From an uncultured Pseudomonadota bacterium (GTDB lineage: Bacteria > Pseudomonadota > Gammaproteobacteria > Burkholderiales > Thiobacillaceae), in contig CAISDD010000232.1 of the NCBI GenBank assembly GCA_903883985.1, positions 1 to 14,439 on the forward strand: a DNA stretch of 14,439 bases, in the 5' to 3' direction. The position numbers and the translations under genes were made by a program. This document shows positions 7,245 through 14,408 of this stretch, piece after piece. Position 1 is the first letter of the stretch. Each line of letters starts with the position of its first letter. Under the pieces are notes generated by a model. It was not told where the DNA came from. It worked only from the letters and a program-made list of their open reading frames with translations, and searched no databases.

Positions 7245-7323
7245 TCATCGCAAGTAGACGCCGCCTCGCACGCTAGCGGCTGCGCTGTTGCGATGCAAGA
7301 TGATTCTTTGGCGCGCCGATTTC

Positions 7324-7336
7324 GGTGACGATCACC
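7324..7336. promoter_or_regulatory. Short palindrome, possible operator
   Basis: GGTGA-CGA-TCACC is a perfect 5-base inverted repeat with a 3-base centre, 80 bases before the sucA start codon, where a regulator of sucA could bind. A palindrome this short can occur by chance in GC-rich DNA, and no consensus is recognised. Confidence 0.18.
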
Positions 7337-7387
7337 TTCCAGGCAGCAGTAAGTAGGGCTGCGAAACAGATTTGGTTTGTCACCGGG

Positions 7388-7465
7388 CTCCCTCACCCTG
7401 CCCTCTCCCGAAGGGAGAGGGTTCCACCCCCTTCCCCCTCCGGGGGAAGGGCCGGGGATGAGGGC
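7388..7465. repeat. Double-hairpin intergenic repeat (CCCTCACCC...GGGATGAGGG type)
   Basis: Two perfect hairpins lie side by side: CCCTCTCCC-GAA-GGGAGAGGG (7401-7421, 9-bp stem) and CTTCCCCC-TCC-GGGGGAAG (7431-7449, 8-bp stem). They are enclosed by an imperfect outer pair, CCCTCACCC (7390-7398) and GGGATGAGGG (7454-7463). The whole would fold as a three-way cruciform. Elements built from CCCTCACCC / CCCTCTCCC-GGGAGAGGG are common in gaps of proteobacterial genomes and behave as REP-like, non-autonomous repeats. It separates the two divergent genes and may insulate them or end leader transcripts. Confidence 0.75.
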
Positions 7466-7572
7466 CTGCGCCGGCAGCTTAATGAAGGAAAGTTACGCGA
7501 CATTACTTACCCGGTTTACCTTCTTCATCCGCTTCGCTAACCTGAAAGCTCCAACAGGTATGCGACGCCACG

Positions 7573-8334
7573 ATGCAACCCGATCTGCTCTCCGCCTTCA
7601 ACGAATACTTCGAACAGGTTCATGCCAACACGGATGCGCTACGATCCCAGGTGTTTCAATTGCGCTACCAGATCTATGTTCTGGAAACCGGTTTCGAGAG
7701 CGCCCAGGGCTGCGAAACCAGGACGGATGAAATGGGCCGAACGACCCATTGGGAGGTGGATGAATTTGATGACCGCTCAGACCACTATCTTCTGCGCCAT
7801 CGTCGTACCGGCATCTATGCCGCCACGACCCGACTGGTCCTGCCCAAGCGCGGCCAGGTCGATGCGTCCTACCCCATCGAATTGCACTGCAAGCTGGACG
7901 AACGCGTGGAAGATGTGGCGTTGCGCGCTCATCTGGGCGAAATCTCGCGCTTCGCCGTATCCAAGGTTTTCAAGCGGCGCCTGGGCGAAGCCGGCAGCGT
8001 CGCCGGCGTGGCACCAGAAATCGAGGCCTATTTCGCGGAACACGAGCGTCGTGTGCTGCCACATATCTCGCTCGGCCTGTTCGCCGCCATCATTCGCATG
8101 GCACACTGCCACACCGTCAGCCATTGCTATGCGGTCATGGAACCGGCGCTGGTGCGACTGCTTGACCGCTTCGGCGTAGTCTTTCGCCGCATCGGGCCGA
8201 ATGTCGATTACCACGGATTGCGCGTACCCTGCATCACCACGGCGGGCGAATCACTACCCAGAATCAAGCTGACCGCGCCCCAGGTCTGGGATCTCATCAC
8301 CAACCGCGGCGAACTGTTGAAGAATGCCGCCTGA
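7573..8334 (+). CDS. PEP-CTERM/exosortase-associated acyltransferase (FeeM/LuxI-like GNAT fold)
   Basis: The 253-residue product resembles the acyltransferases found beside exosortase/PEP-CTERM systems, related to N-acyl amino acid synthase FeeM and to LuxI autoinducer synthases. Supporting stretches are FNEYFEQVHA (9-18), VFQLRYQIYVLETGFE (27-42), the DEFDDRSDHYLLRHRRTG block (63-80) leading into TTRLVLP, EISRFAVSKVFKRR (123-136) and the C-terminal FRRIGPNVDYHGLRVPC (204-220). Members are thought to move an acyl chain from acyl-ACP or acyl-CoA to a small amine; the product here is unknown. An in-frame TGA at 7543-7545 rules out an earlier start, and ATG 7573 has only a weak ribosome site. 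No exosortase or PEP-CTERM protein is in the window. It precedes the EF-G-like gene by 36 bases on the same strand. Confidence 0.82.
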   Translation: MQPDLLSAFNEYFEQVHANTDALRSQVFQLRYQIYVLETGFESAQGCETRTDEMGRTTHWEVDEFDDRSDHYLLRHRRTGIYAATTRLVLPKRGQVDASYPIELHCKLDERVEDVALRAHLGEISRFAVSKVFKRRLGEAGSVAGVAPEIEAYFAEHERRVLPHISLGLFAAIIRMAHCHTVSHCYAVMEPALVRLLDRFGVVFRRIGPNVDYHGLRVPCITTAGESLPRIKLTAPQVWDLITNRGELLKNAA

Positions 8335-8370
8335 CCCTTTTCGCAACACACATTCAGAAAGCCAACCATT

Positions 8371-10422
8371 ATGACCACAGAAATTCGTACCCTGGCCCTG
8401 GTCGGCCACGGCGGTGCCGGCAAGACCAGCCTGATTGAAGCCCTGCTCGCCGCAAGCCACGCCATCCCCGGCGCCGGCTCGGTGGAACACGGCAACACCA
8501 TCTGTGACTACGACGCCCTGGAAAAAGCCCACCAACACTCGATCAAGGTCGCCGTTGCCCATCTTGAGCATCAGGACGTGCGCGTCAATCTGCTCGATAC
8601 CCCGGGCTACCCGGATTTCATGGGCCAGGCCATGTGCGCCCTGGATGCCGTTGAAACCGCCGTCGTGGTGATCGACCCGAAGAAAGGGCTGGAACTCACC
8701 ACCCACCGCATGATGCACTGGGCGCAGACGCGCAAGCTCTGCCGCATGATCGTGATCAACAAGATCGATCTCACCGACACGGACCTTCCCGGCCTGCTCG
8801 CGGAGATCCAGTCCGCCTTCGGCCGCGAATGCCTGCCAATCAACCTGCCGGCCGGCGGCGGCGTCGCCGACTGTTTCTTCAATCCCGGCACCGAGCTTGC
8901 CACCGAAGTTGCCACCGATTCCGATTTTTCCTCGGTAGCGGACGCACACCGCGCCCTGGTCGATCAGGTCGTCGAGGTCGATGAAGACCTGATGAATCTC
9001 TACCTTGAGCAGGGCGAGATCGCCCCGGAACAATTGCACGCGCCGTTCGAAAAGGCCTTGCGCGAAAACCACCTGGTACCGGTGTGTTTCGTCTCCGCCA
9101 CCACGGGTGCGGGCATACCCGAATTACTCGACGTGATCGCAAAACTCCTGCCTAATCCCGGCGAGGGCAATCCTCCCCTGTTCGTTCAAGGCGAAGGCGA
9201 CGCGGCGACGCCCCTGCGCGCCGTGCCGGACCCGGCCCGGCACGTGCTCGCCCACGTATTCAAGGTGGAAATCGACCCCTACCTGGGCAAGACCGCCGTG
9301 TTCCGCGTCTACCAGGGCACGGTCACGCCGGATTCGCAGCTCTATATCGGCACATCGCGCAAATCGTTCAAGGTCGGCCACCTCTATCGCCTCCAGGGCA
9401 AGCTGACGGAGGAGGTGAAGGCCTGCGTCCCCGGCGATATCTGCGCCATCAGCAAAGTGGATGAACTCGGCTTCGACGCGGTTCTCCATGACGCGCCGGA
9501 GGACGACCACATCCACATGCAGCCCCTGGACTTCCCGCATGCCGTCTATGGTCTGGCGGTGAGGCCCAAGAAACAGAACGAGGTCGACAAGCTCTCAGAA
9601 ATCCTGCATCGCTTGCGCGCCGAAGACCCGGGCCTCTTCGTCGACCACGACCCCACCACGCACGAAGCCGTGATCCGCGGCCAGGGCGAGAATCACCTGA
9701 AGTACGTGTTGGAGAAGATGCGCGAGCAGTTCCACCTCGATGTCGAAACCCATCCGCCCACCATTCCCTACCGCGAAACCATCACCACCTCGGCCGAGGG
9801 GCATTACCGGCACAAGAAGCAGACCGGCGGCGCCGGCCAGTTTGGCGAGGTCTATCTGCGCATCGAACCGATGGAGCGCGGCAGCGGCTTCGAATTTGTC
9901 GATGCGGTGAAAGGAGGCGCCATCCCCGGCACCTTCATCAGCGCCGTGGAAAAGGGAGTGCGCCTGGCCATGCAACAAGGCTCGGTCGCTGGCTTCCCGA
10001 TGCAGGATGTGCGGGTCACCGTCTACGACGGCAAGAGCCACGCGGTGGACGGAAAGGAAATCGCCTTCGTCAGCGCCGGCAAGAAGGCCTTCCAGGAAGC
10101 AGCGGCCCAGGCCCGGCCGGTGGTGCTTGAGCCCATTGTCCACGTCGAACTGACCGCACCAGAGTCCGCCATCGGCGATGTCAGCGGCGACTTTTCCGGG
10201 CGCCGTGGCCAGATCACGGGCCATGAGAGCGGGCGGGGCGGCATGCTCATCATCAGCGGCCAGGCACCGCTAGCCGAACTGGAGAATCTGCAATCGCGAC
10301 TCAAGTCGCTGACTGGCGGCCAGGGCTCCTACACCCTGGCATTCAGCCACCATGAGCAGGTGCCGCCCAACGTGCAGCAGCAACTGGCTGCCAGCTTCAA
10401 GCCGGAGCAGGACGAGCAATAG
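8371..10422 (+). CDS. EF-G-like translational GTPase (EF-G2 type)
   Basis: The 683-residue product has the five-domain layout of elongation factor G but belongs to the divergent EF-G2 group rather than the main FusA. GTPase motifs are G1 GHGGAGKTS (12-20), G3 DTPGYPDF (76-83), G4 NKID (130-133) and G5 SATTG (242-246). The usual RGITI of switch I is replaced by HQHSIKV (54-60), and the catalytic His of DTPGH by Tyr80. Domain II is about 290-370, III about 383-462, IV about 463-590 with TGGAGQFGEV (485-494), and V has FSGRRGQI (608-615). It lies 36 bases after the acyltransferase gene, with a weak ribosome site, and its TAG overlaps the next GTG start. EF-G2 proteins bind ribosomes, but their role in normal growth is not settled. 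Main ribosomal operon genes such as rpsL/rpsG/tuf are absent, fitting a second copy. Confidence 0.9.
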   Translation: MTTEIRTLALVGHGGAGKTSLIEALLAASHAIPGAGSVEHGNTICDYDALEKAHQHSIKVAVAHLEHQDVRVNLLDTPGYPDFMGQAMCALDAVETAVVVIDPKKGLELTTHRMMHWAQTRKLCRMIVINKIDLTDTDLPGLLAEIQSAFGRECLPINLPAGGGVADCFFNPGTELATEVATDSDFSSVADAHRALVDQVVEVDEDLMNLYLEQGEIAPEQLHAPFEKALRENHLVPVCFVSATTGAGIPELLDVIAKLLPNPGEGNPPLFVQGEGDAATPLRAVPDPARHVLAHVFKVEIDPYLGKTAVFRVYQGTVTPDSQLYIGTSRKSFKVGHLYRLQGKLTEEVKACVPGDICAISKVDELGFDAVLHDAPEDDHIHMQPLDFPHAVYGLAVRPKKQNEVDKLSEILHRLRAEDPGLFVDHDPTTHEAVIRGQGENHLKYVLEKMREQFHLDVETHPPTIPYRETITTSAEGHYRHKKQTGGAGQFGEVYLRIEPMERGSGFEFVDAVKGGAIPGTFISAVEKGVRLAMQQGSVAGFPMQDVRVTVYDGKSHAVDGKEIAFVSAGKKAFQEAAAQARPVVLEPIVHVELTAPESAIGDVSGDFSGRRGQITGHESGRGGMLIISGQAPLAELENLQSRLKSLTGGQGSYTLAFSHHEQVPPNVQQQLAASFKPEQDEQ

Positions 10423-10670
10423 TGCCTACCTGGTTCGTCTATATCCTGAACTGCGCCGATGGCACGCTCTACACCGGCGTGACTACCGACCCGGAGCGCC
10501 GCCTGCGCGAGCACAACGCTGGCGGCAGGCTGGCGGCTCGCTACACCCGGGCGCGGCGACCGGTGGCGCTGGCGCACGTCGAGCCCGTCTGCGGCAAGAC
10601 GGAGGCCTACCGGCGCGAGGCGGCGATCAAGAAGCTCGCCCGTGAGGACAAACTGGCGCTAATGCGTTGA
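10422..10670 (+). CDS. GIY-YIG domain protein (YhbQ/UPF0213-like)
   Basis: This 82-residue protein consists of one GIY-YIG nuclease-type domain. Visible are the YIL (7-9) and YTG (17-19) halves of the signature, Arg27 in ERRLREHN, and Glu66 in RREAAIKKL, the expected metal-binding residue. Similar free-standing proteins are common in proteobacteria and Firmicutes, and their substrate is mostly unknown, with DNA repair proposed. The start is GTG at 10422, sharing one base with the EF-G-like stop codon (TAGTG), and the stop overlaps the next TTG start. There is no signal or membrane segment, so it is cytosolic. Expression probably depends on the upstream genes. Confidence 0.87.
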   Translation: MPTWFVYILNCADGTLYTGVTTDPERRLREHNAGGRLAARYTRARRPVALAHVEPVCGKTEAYRREAAIKKLAREDKLALMR

Positions 10671-11152
10671 ACCTTGACGCCGACTACATGCGTGCCGCCC
10701 TGGAACAGGCGCGACGGGCAGCGGACGCCGGCGAGGTTCCGGTGGGGGCGGTGCTGGTGCTGGACGGAGAAATCATAGGACACGGCTACAACCAGCCGAT
10801 TTCCGCCAGCGACCCCACGGCGCATGCCGAGATCATGGCACTGCGACTCGCCGGCCAAAGCCAGAACAACTACCGCCTGCCCGGCAGCACCCTTTATGTC
10901 ACCCTGGAGCCTTGCGTGATGTGTTCCGGCGCCATCCTGCATGCACGGGTTAGCCGCCTGGTCTACGGCGCGCGCGACCCCAAGACCGGCGCCCAGGGCA
11001 GCGTAATCGATCTGTTCGGTGAGCTCACGGGAAAGGTTGCGCGGCTGAACCATCACTGCGTGGTCACCGGGGGGGTGCTCGCGGAGGAGTGCGGCGCCCT
11101 GCTCTCGGCATTTTTTGCCAGCCGCCGCGCGCGAATCCGGAGCGAGACGTGA
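10667..11152 (+). CDS. tadA: tRNA-specific adenosine deaminase (A34 to inosine)
   Basis: This enzyme deaminates A34 of tRNA-Arg(ACG) to inosine and is usually essential. The zinc and catalytic motifs are complete: HAE (His53, Glu55) in PTAHAEIMAL and PCxxC (Cys83, Cys86) in LEPCVMCSGAILHARV. EVPVGAVLV (23-31), YNQPI and YGARDPKTGAQGS are also typical of TadA. The length of 161 residues is normal. The start is inferred to be the TTG at 10667, overlapping the previous TGA (TTGA) and giving MNLDADYMRAAL, which aligns with the family's N-terminal helix; an ATG at 10688 (Met8) is the alternative and would trim the first residues. The stop overlaps the next GTG by four bases. Confidence 0.94.
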   Translation: MNLDADYMRAALEQARRAADAGEVPVGAVLVLDGEIIGHGYNQPISASDPTAHAEIMALRLAGQSQNNYRLPGSTLYVTLEPCVMCSGAILHARVSRLVYGARDPKTGAQGSVIDLFGELTGKVARLNHHCVVTGGVLAEECGALLSAFFASRRARIRSET

Positions 11153-11661
11153 AATTGCGCATCGACCTGGCATCCCAGGAACTGGAACTACAAGACGACG
11201 CGGGCGGGGTACTGCGCCGCTATCCTGTTTCCACCGCAGTCAACGGCCCTGGCGAAGAGTCTGGCAGTTTTTGTACGCCGCGCGGATCGCACATCGTGCG
11301 CGCCAAGATCGGAGCCAGCCAGCCGCCGGGAACGGTATTCAAGGGGCGCCGCCCAAGCGGCGAGCTCTGCACGCCGGAGCTCGTACAAGCGTACCCGGAT
11401 CGTGACTGGATACTCTGCCGCATCCTCTGGCTCTCCGGCCGGGAGCCGGGTTTCAACCGCTTGCGGAACCGCGACAGCATGCGCCGCTATATCTACATCC
11501 ACGGCACGCCGGACGAAACCTTCGAGCAGGCGCCGCGCTCGCACGGCTGCATCCGCATGCGCTGCGCCGATCTGGAGGAATTGTTCGATCGGATTCCCGT
11601 CTACACACCGGTGGAGATCATCGAAGGAGGCGACGTCCCTGCCTGCCTGCCCGCCGCATGA
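11149..11661 (+). CDS. L,D-transpeptidase (YkuD domain), no signal peptide
   Basis: The 170-residue protein is a bare YkuD domain. The catalytic pattern is present: His118-Gly in IYIHGTPDE and the active-site cysteine Cys134 in SHGCIRM (131-137). Enzymes of this family make 3-3 peptidoglycan cross-links or attach lipoproteins in the periplasm. GTG 11149 is chosen as the start because it overlaps the tadA stop (GTGA) and has GGAG at 11139-11142; an upstream start at 11089 would add an Arg/Pro-rich stretch inside tadA. Neither version has a signal peptide, since the domain begins at once with MKLRIDLASQELEL, so export is unexplained. Its stop overlaps the btuF-like start as ATGA. Confidence 0.9.
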   Translation: MKLRIDLASQELELQDDAGGVLRRYPVSTAVNGPGEESGSFCTPRGSHIVRAKIGASQPPGTVFKGRRPSGELCTPELVQAYPDRDWILCRILWLSGREPGFNRLRNRDSMRRYIYIHGTPDETFEQAPRSHGCIRMRCADLEELFDRIPVYTPVEIIEGGDVPACLPAA

Positions 11662-12536
11662 TTTTTCCACTCGCGGTTCTGGCTGCGCTCTGCGCCCTGA
11701 ATCTGGCGCATGCCGAGACGCAGGTTCGGGACGACAGCGGCACCAACCTCCGCCTGGCAGGCCCCGCCCGGCGCATCGTCAGCCTGGCGCCGCACATCAC
11801 GGAAAACCTGTTTGCCGCCGGTGCCGGCAATCGGATCGTAGGGGTGGTCGATTACAGCGATTATCCCGAGGCGGCGCTGCGCATCGCCCACGTCGGCGGC
11901 GCTTCCAGTCCGGACATCGAGGCCATCGTCGCCCTGCACCCGGATCTGGTCATCGCCTGGCAAAGCGGCAGTTCCAGCGCCCTGGTACGCAAGCTGCAAG
12001 CACTCGGGATACGCGTCTTTCAAAGCCAGCCGGATCGTATGGAAGACATTCCGACTGGCATCGAGAAGCTGGGGCGCCTGGCTGGCACAGAAATCGTGGC
12101 GGCGAAGACGGCGGCGCGCCTACGCCTGCGCCTCGCCGCCTTGCGCCGCCAGTTCGCGGGCAAAACACGCGTCCCGGTGTTTTACGAAGTCTGGCACCGA
12201 CCACTCATGACGGTGGGCGGGGGTCAGATCATCAGCGATGTCATCCGGGTGTGCGGCGGCGAGAACATCTTCGCCAGCCAGATAGGCATGGCCCCGGTCG
12301 TGAGCGTGGAAGCGGTGCTTGCGGCCGATCCCTGGGCAATCGTAGCCGGCGACGTGGGCGACGGCAAGCGCCTGGACGAATGGCGTAAATGGCCGCACCT
12401 CAAGGCGGTGGCGCGCGGCAACTTGTTCTTCGTACCCACCGACCTGATGCAGCGCCCCACCCCGCGCCTGTTCGACGGCGCCGAGCTGCTCTGCCAGCAG
12501 ATCGAGACGGCCCGAAGCAGACGCCCACACCGCTAA
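11658..12536 (+). CDS. btuF: BtuF-like cobalamin/corrinoid ABC transporter substrate-binding protein
   Basis: This is a periplasmic binding protein of the BtuF/FecB type, 292 residues. A signal peptide is clear: MIFPLAVLAALCALNLAHA, with cleavage likely after AHA before ETQ; there is no lipobox. Family features are RIVSLAPHITENLFAAGAG (39-57), VGVVDYSDYPEAA (61-73), VALHPDLVIAWQSG (91-104) and FYEVWHRPLMTVGGGQIISDVIRVCGG split over 175-201. It should hand vitamin B12 or another corrinoid to the BtuC/BtuD importer; a siderophore substrate is a less likely alternative, since the YSDYP and PDLVIAW segments favour BtuF. It starts inside the L,D-transpeptidase stop (ATGA) and ends with TAA overlapping the facing btuD-like stop by four bases. 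Transporter partners are thus on the opposite strand. Confidence 0.88.
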   Translation: MIFPLAVLAALCALNLAHAETQVRDDSGTNLRLAGPARRIVSLAPHITENLFAAGAGNRIVGVVDYSDYPEAALRIAHVGGASSPDIEAIVALHPDLVIAWQSGSSSALVRKLQALGIRVFQSQPDRMEDIPTGIEKLGRLAGTEIVAAKTAARLRLRLAALRRQFAGKTRVPVFYEVWHRPLMTVGGGQIISDVIRVCGGENIFASQIGMAPVVSVEAVLAADPWAIVAGDVGDGKRLDEWRKWPHLKAVARGNLFFVPTDLMQRPTPRLFDGAELLCQQIETARSRRPHR

Positions 12537-13312
12537 CCGCCGACCCCCTCCGGGACTAACCATCGCCGTTCTCCGTCCTGGATCACCCGCAAGGGATGGC
12601 CATAAAGACGAGAGAGGTCGCGGACATCAGGCACAGCATCCCCGAGTTCGTATTCGCCCTCGCCGAAGAGCAGCAAGGCCCGATCACAATAGCGCGCTGC
12701 CAGGTTGACGTCATGCAACACCATCACCAGGGCCGCACCCTCCTCGCGGACACGGCGGCGCATCAGTTCCAGAACGGCGACCTGATGGTTGAGATCGAGA
12801 TGCGCCAGGGGTTCATCGAGCAGATAGACGCGTGGCTGCTGCACCAGGAGGGTGGCCAGGGCCACGCGCTGGCGCTCACCGCCCGATAGCGTATGGATCG
12901 CACGCGCGGCGAAATCGGCCAGCCCTACGGCCTCCAGCGCCGCTCGCGCGAGGGCAGCGTCTGCTGCACTTTCCCAATCCCAGCGTGCAAGATGCGGATG
13001 GCGTCCGATCAGGACGGTTTCCAGCACGGTGGCGGCAAAGACATCTTCCTGCCGTTGCGGCAGCAGGCCGCGCAAGCGCGCAGCACCCCGGTGACCAAGG
13101 TCGGAGTAGGTCTTCCCGACTAGCCTGACTTCCCCTGCATCCGCCGCGTGCGGGCCGGCCAGGGCATGCAACAAGGTGGTTTTCCCCACGCCATTGCGGC
13201 CCAGAATGACCAGGCATTCGCCAGGATGAAGGGCCAGATTCAACTCGCGCACGACCAGCTTGCCGCCGATGGACACGGACAGCGCGTGCGCGGCCAGCAA
13301 AGGCGTGCTCAT
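12533..13312 (-). CDS. btuD: ABC transporter ATP-binding protein (BtuD/FecE type)
   Basis: The 259-residue ATPase drives the importer formed with the adjacent permease. Motifs are Walker A GRNGVGKTT (38-46), Q-loop Gln86 in LLPQRQED, signature LSGGERQRV (142-150), Walker B VYLLDEP (162-168) with catalytic Glu167, D-loop LAHLDL and H-loop His200 in VLHDVNLAARYCD. This set matches the FecE/BtuD/HmuV class for metal-chelate and vitamin uptake; the neighbouring BtuF-like gene favours B12. The ATG at 13312 lies 10 bases after the permease stop, with GAGG overlapping that stop as the ribosome site. Its own TAG stop overlaps the btuF stop on the other strand. Confidence 0.9.
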   Translation of the reverse strand: MSTPLLAAHALSVSIGGKLVVRELNLALHPGECLVILGRNGVGKTTLLHALAGPHAADAGEVRLVGKTYSDLGHRGAARLRGLLPQRQEDVFAATVLETVLIGRHPHLARWDWESAADAALARAALEAVGLADFAARAIHTLSGGERQRVALATLLVQQPRVYLLDEPLAHLDLNHQVAVLELMRRRVREEGAALVMVLHDVNLAARYCDRALLLFGEGEYELGDAVPDVRDLSRLYGHPLRVIQDGERRWLVPEGVGG

Positions 13313-13322
13313 GCCATCGGCC

Positions 13323-14315
13323 TCATCCCTGCTCCACGTGCGGCGCGCGCTCCAGGAGAACCAGGAACACCGGCACGCCCAGCAAGGCGGTGAGCACGCC
13401 CACGGGCAGTTGCTGTGGCGCGAGGAGGCTACGCGCCAGGGTGTCGGCCAGAGTTAGCAGCGCAGCACCCGCCAGGGTGGCCGCCGGCAGCAGCACGCGC
13501 TGATCGTTTCCCAAAGCCAGGCGGACCAAATGCGGCACGACCAGACCGACGAAGCCCACGCTCCCAACGCTGGTCACGGCGGTGGCGGTGAGCCCAGAGG
13601 CGAGGAAATACAGGAGCAGGCGCAATCGGGCCACGTCCGCGCCCAGGGTTGCGGCGAGCAAGGTGCCGCGCCCGAGCAGGTTGAGCTCGCGCGCGAAGAA
13701 CAGGGCTACGGCCAGGCCGGCGCCCAGGATCAGGAGTGGGAAAAGGGGTGCGCCGGCCTGGGAGGCATCGCCCATCAACCAGAAGAGCATGCCACGCAAC
13801 TGCTGCTCCGGCGCCAGGGAGAGCATCAGCGCCACCACAGCGCCGCAACCGGAGGCGACGATGACGCCGGTGAGCAACAATCGGGTCTGGGTCCAACTGC
13901 CCTCCCCTCTGGATAAACCGAACACCAGCCCCATCGCGGCCAAGGCACCTGCGAATGCCGCACCCTCCAGCCCCAGGTTGGCGCCCACGCCCAGCAACAT
14001 GGCCGCCAGCGCACCCACCGCGGCACCCCCGGAGATGCCCAGGACATAGGGGTCGGCCAGGGGATTGCGCAACAGCACCTGCATCAGGGACCCTGCCAGG
14101 GCGAGCAAGCCACCGCAGGCAAAAGTCGCCAGCGCCCGGGGCAGACGCAGGCCCCGCACCACCGCGACGGCAGTGGCGTCGCCCTGGCCATGCAAGGCCG
14201 CCCACACCTCGCTCGGTGTGAACCGAAGGCTGCCCACCCCCAGCGACAACATCAAGCAGGCAAGCGCCAGGGTGGCAAGCAGGGCAAGGACCAGAAGGGC
14301 GCGAGTGCGGGTCAA
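13323..14315 (-). CDS. btuC: FecCD-family permease (BtuC type)
   Basis: This is a 330-residue, highly hydrophobic inner-membrane permease with about ten predicted membrane helices. Family marks are RLPRAL (57-62), QVLLRNPLADPYVLGISGGA (79-98), GSVGFVGLVVPHLVR (251-265, the loop touching the ATPase) and the C-terminal LPVGVLTALLGVPVFLVLL (303-321). It moves B12 or a similar chelate delivered by the binding protein. The start is TTG at 14315: an in-frame TAA lies only a few codons upstream and no ATG or GTG falls between, while a GGGGGG ribosome site sits six bases before it. The N-terminal positive residues followed by a hydrophobic helix support this start. Its ribosome site lies inside a palindromic repeat, which may limit translation. 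Confidence 0.92.
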   Translation of the reverse strand: MTRTRALLVLALLATLALACLMLSLGVGSLRFTPSEVWAALHGQGDATAVAVVRGLRLPRALATFACGGLLALAGSLMQVLLRNPLADPYVLGISGGAAVGALAAMLLGVGANLGLEGAAFAGALAAMGLVFGLSRGEGSWTQTRLLLTGVIVASGCGAVVALMLSLAPEQQLRGMLFWLMGDASQAGAPLFPLLILGAGLAVALFFARELNLLGRGTLLAATLGADVARLRLLLYFLASGLTATAVTSVGSVGFVGLVVPHLVRLALGNDQRVLLPAATLAGAALLTLADTLARSLLAPQQLPVGVLTALLGVPVFLVLLERAPHVEQG

Positions 14316-14321
14316 ACTGTT

Positions 14322-14342
14322 CCCCCCTTTTTAAAAGGGGGG
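14322..14342 (-). promoter_or_regulatory. Palindrome enclosing the btuC ribosome-binding site
   Basis: Ten-base arms (CCCCCCTTTT and AAAAGGGGGG) meet around a single central base. On the btuC transcript the second arm is the GGGGGG ribosome site, six bases before the TTG start, so a folded hairpin would hide it. It coincides with the first copy of the tandem repeat. A regulatory role is inferred. Confidence 0.45.
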
Positions 14343-14408
14343 CTAGGGGGGATTTGCTCCCTCCCCTTTTTAAAAGGGGGGCTAGGGGGGATTTGCTCCC
14401 TCCCCTTT
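14324..14408. repeat. Tandem 39-bp repeat, two full copies and a fragment
   Basis: Two identical 39-base copies (14324-14362 and 14363-14401) are followed by seven bases of a third (14402-14408). Each copy holds the palindrome CCCCTTTTTAAAAGGGG, then CTAGGGGGGATTTGCTCCCT. Similar C/G-rich palindromes followed by TAGGGGGGATTT occur scattered in betaproteobacterial gaps and are probably non-autonomous repeats. The array fills the leader of the permease gene. Confidence 0.9.

Larger units (their letters stand above)
7245..7572. other. Divergent intergenic region between sucA and the acyltransferase gene
   Basis: These 328 bases hold no credible gene. They must carry the start signals of sucA (minus) and probably of the plus-strand gene run. 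I could not pick a convincing -35/-10 pair on either strand. Two structures stand out and are listed separately: a short palindrome near the sucA side and a double-hairpin repeat in the centre. Confidence 0.6.

Noticed and set aside
8254..9072. 272-codon minus-strand open frame over the EF-G-like GTPase domain
   Set aside because: It is antisense to conserved GTPase motifs and rich in Val/Gly/Asp/His without family features.
11402..12388. 328-codon plus-strand open frame across the L,D-transpeptidase and btuF genes
   Set aside because: Both underlying genes have full-length family motifs in another frame. This frame gives Arg/Pro/Ser-rich sequence with no domain.
14324..14408. The tandem repeats as a CRISPR array
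   Set aside because: The two copies are directly adjacent with no spacers, and no cas gene is present.
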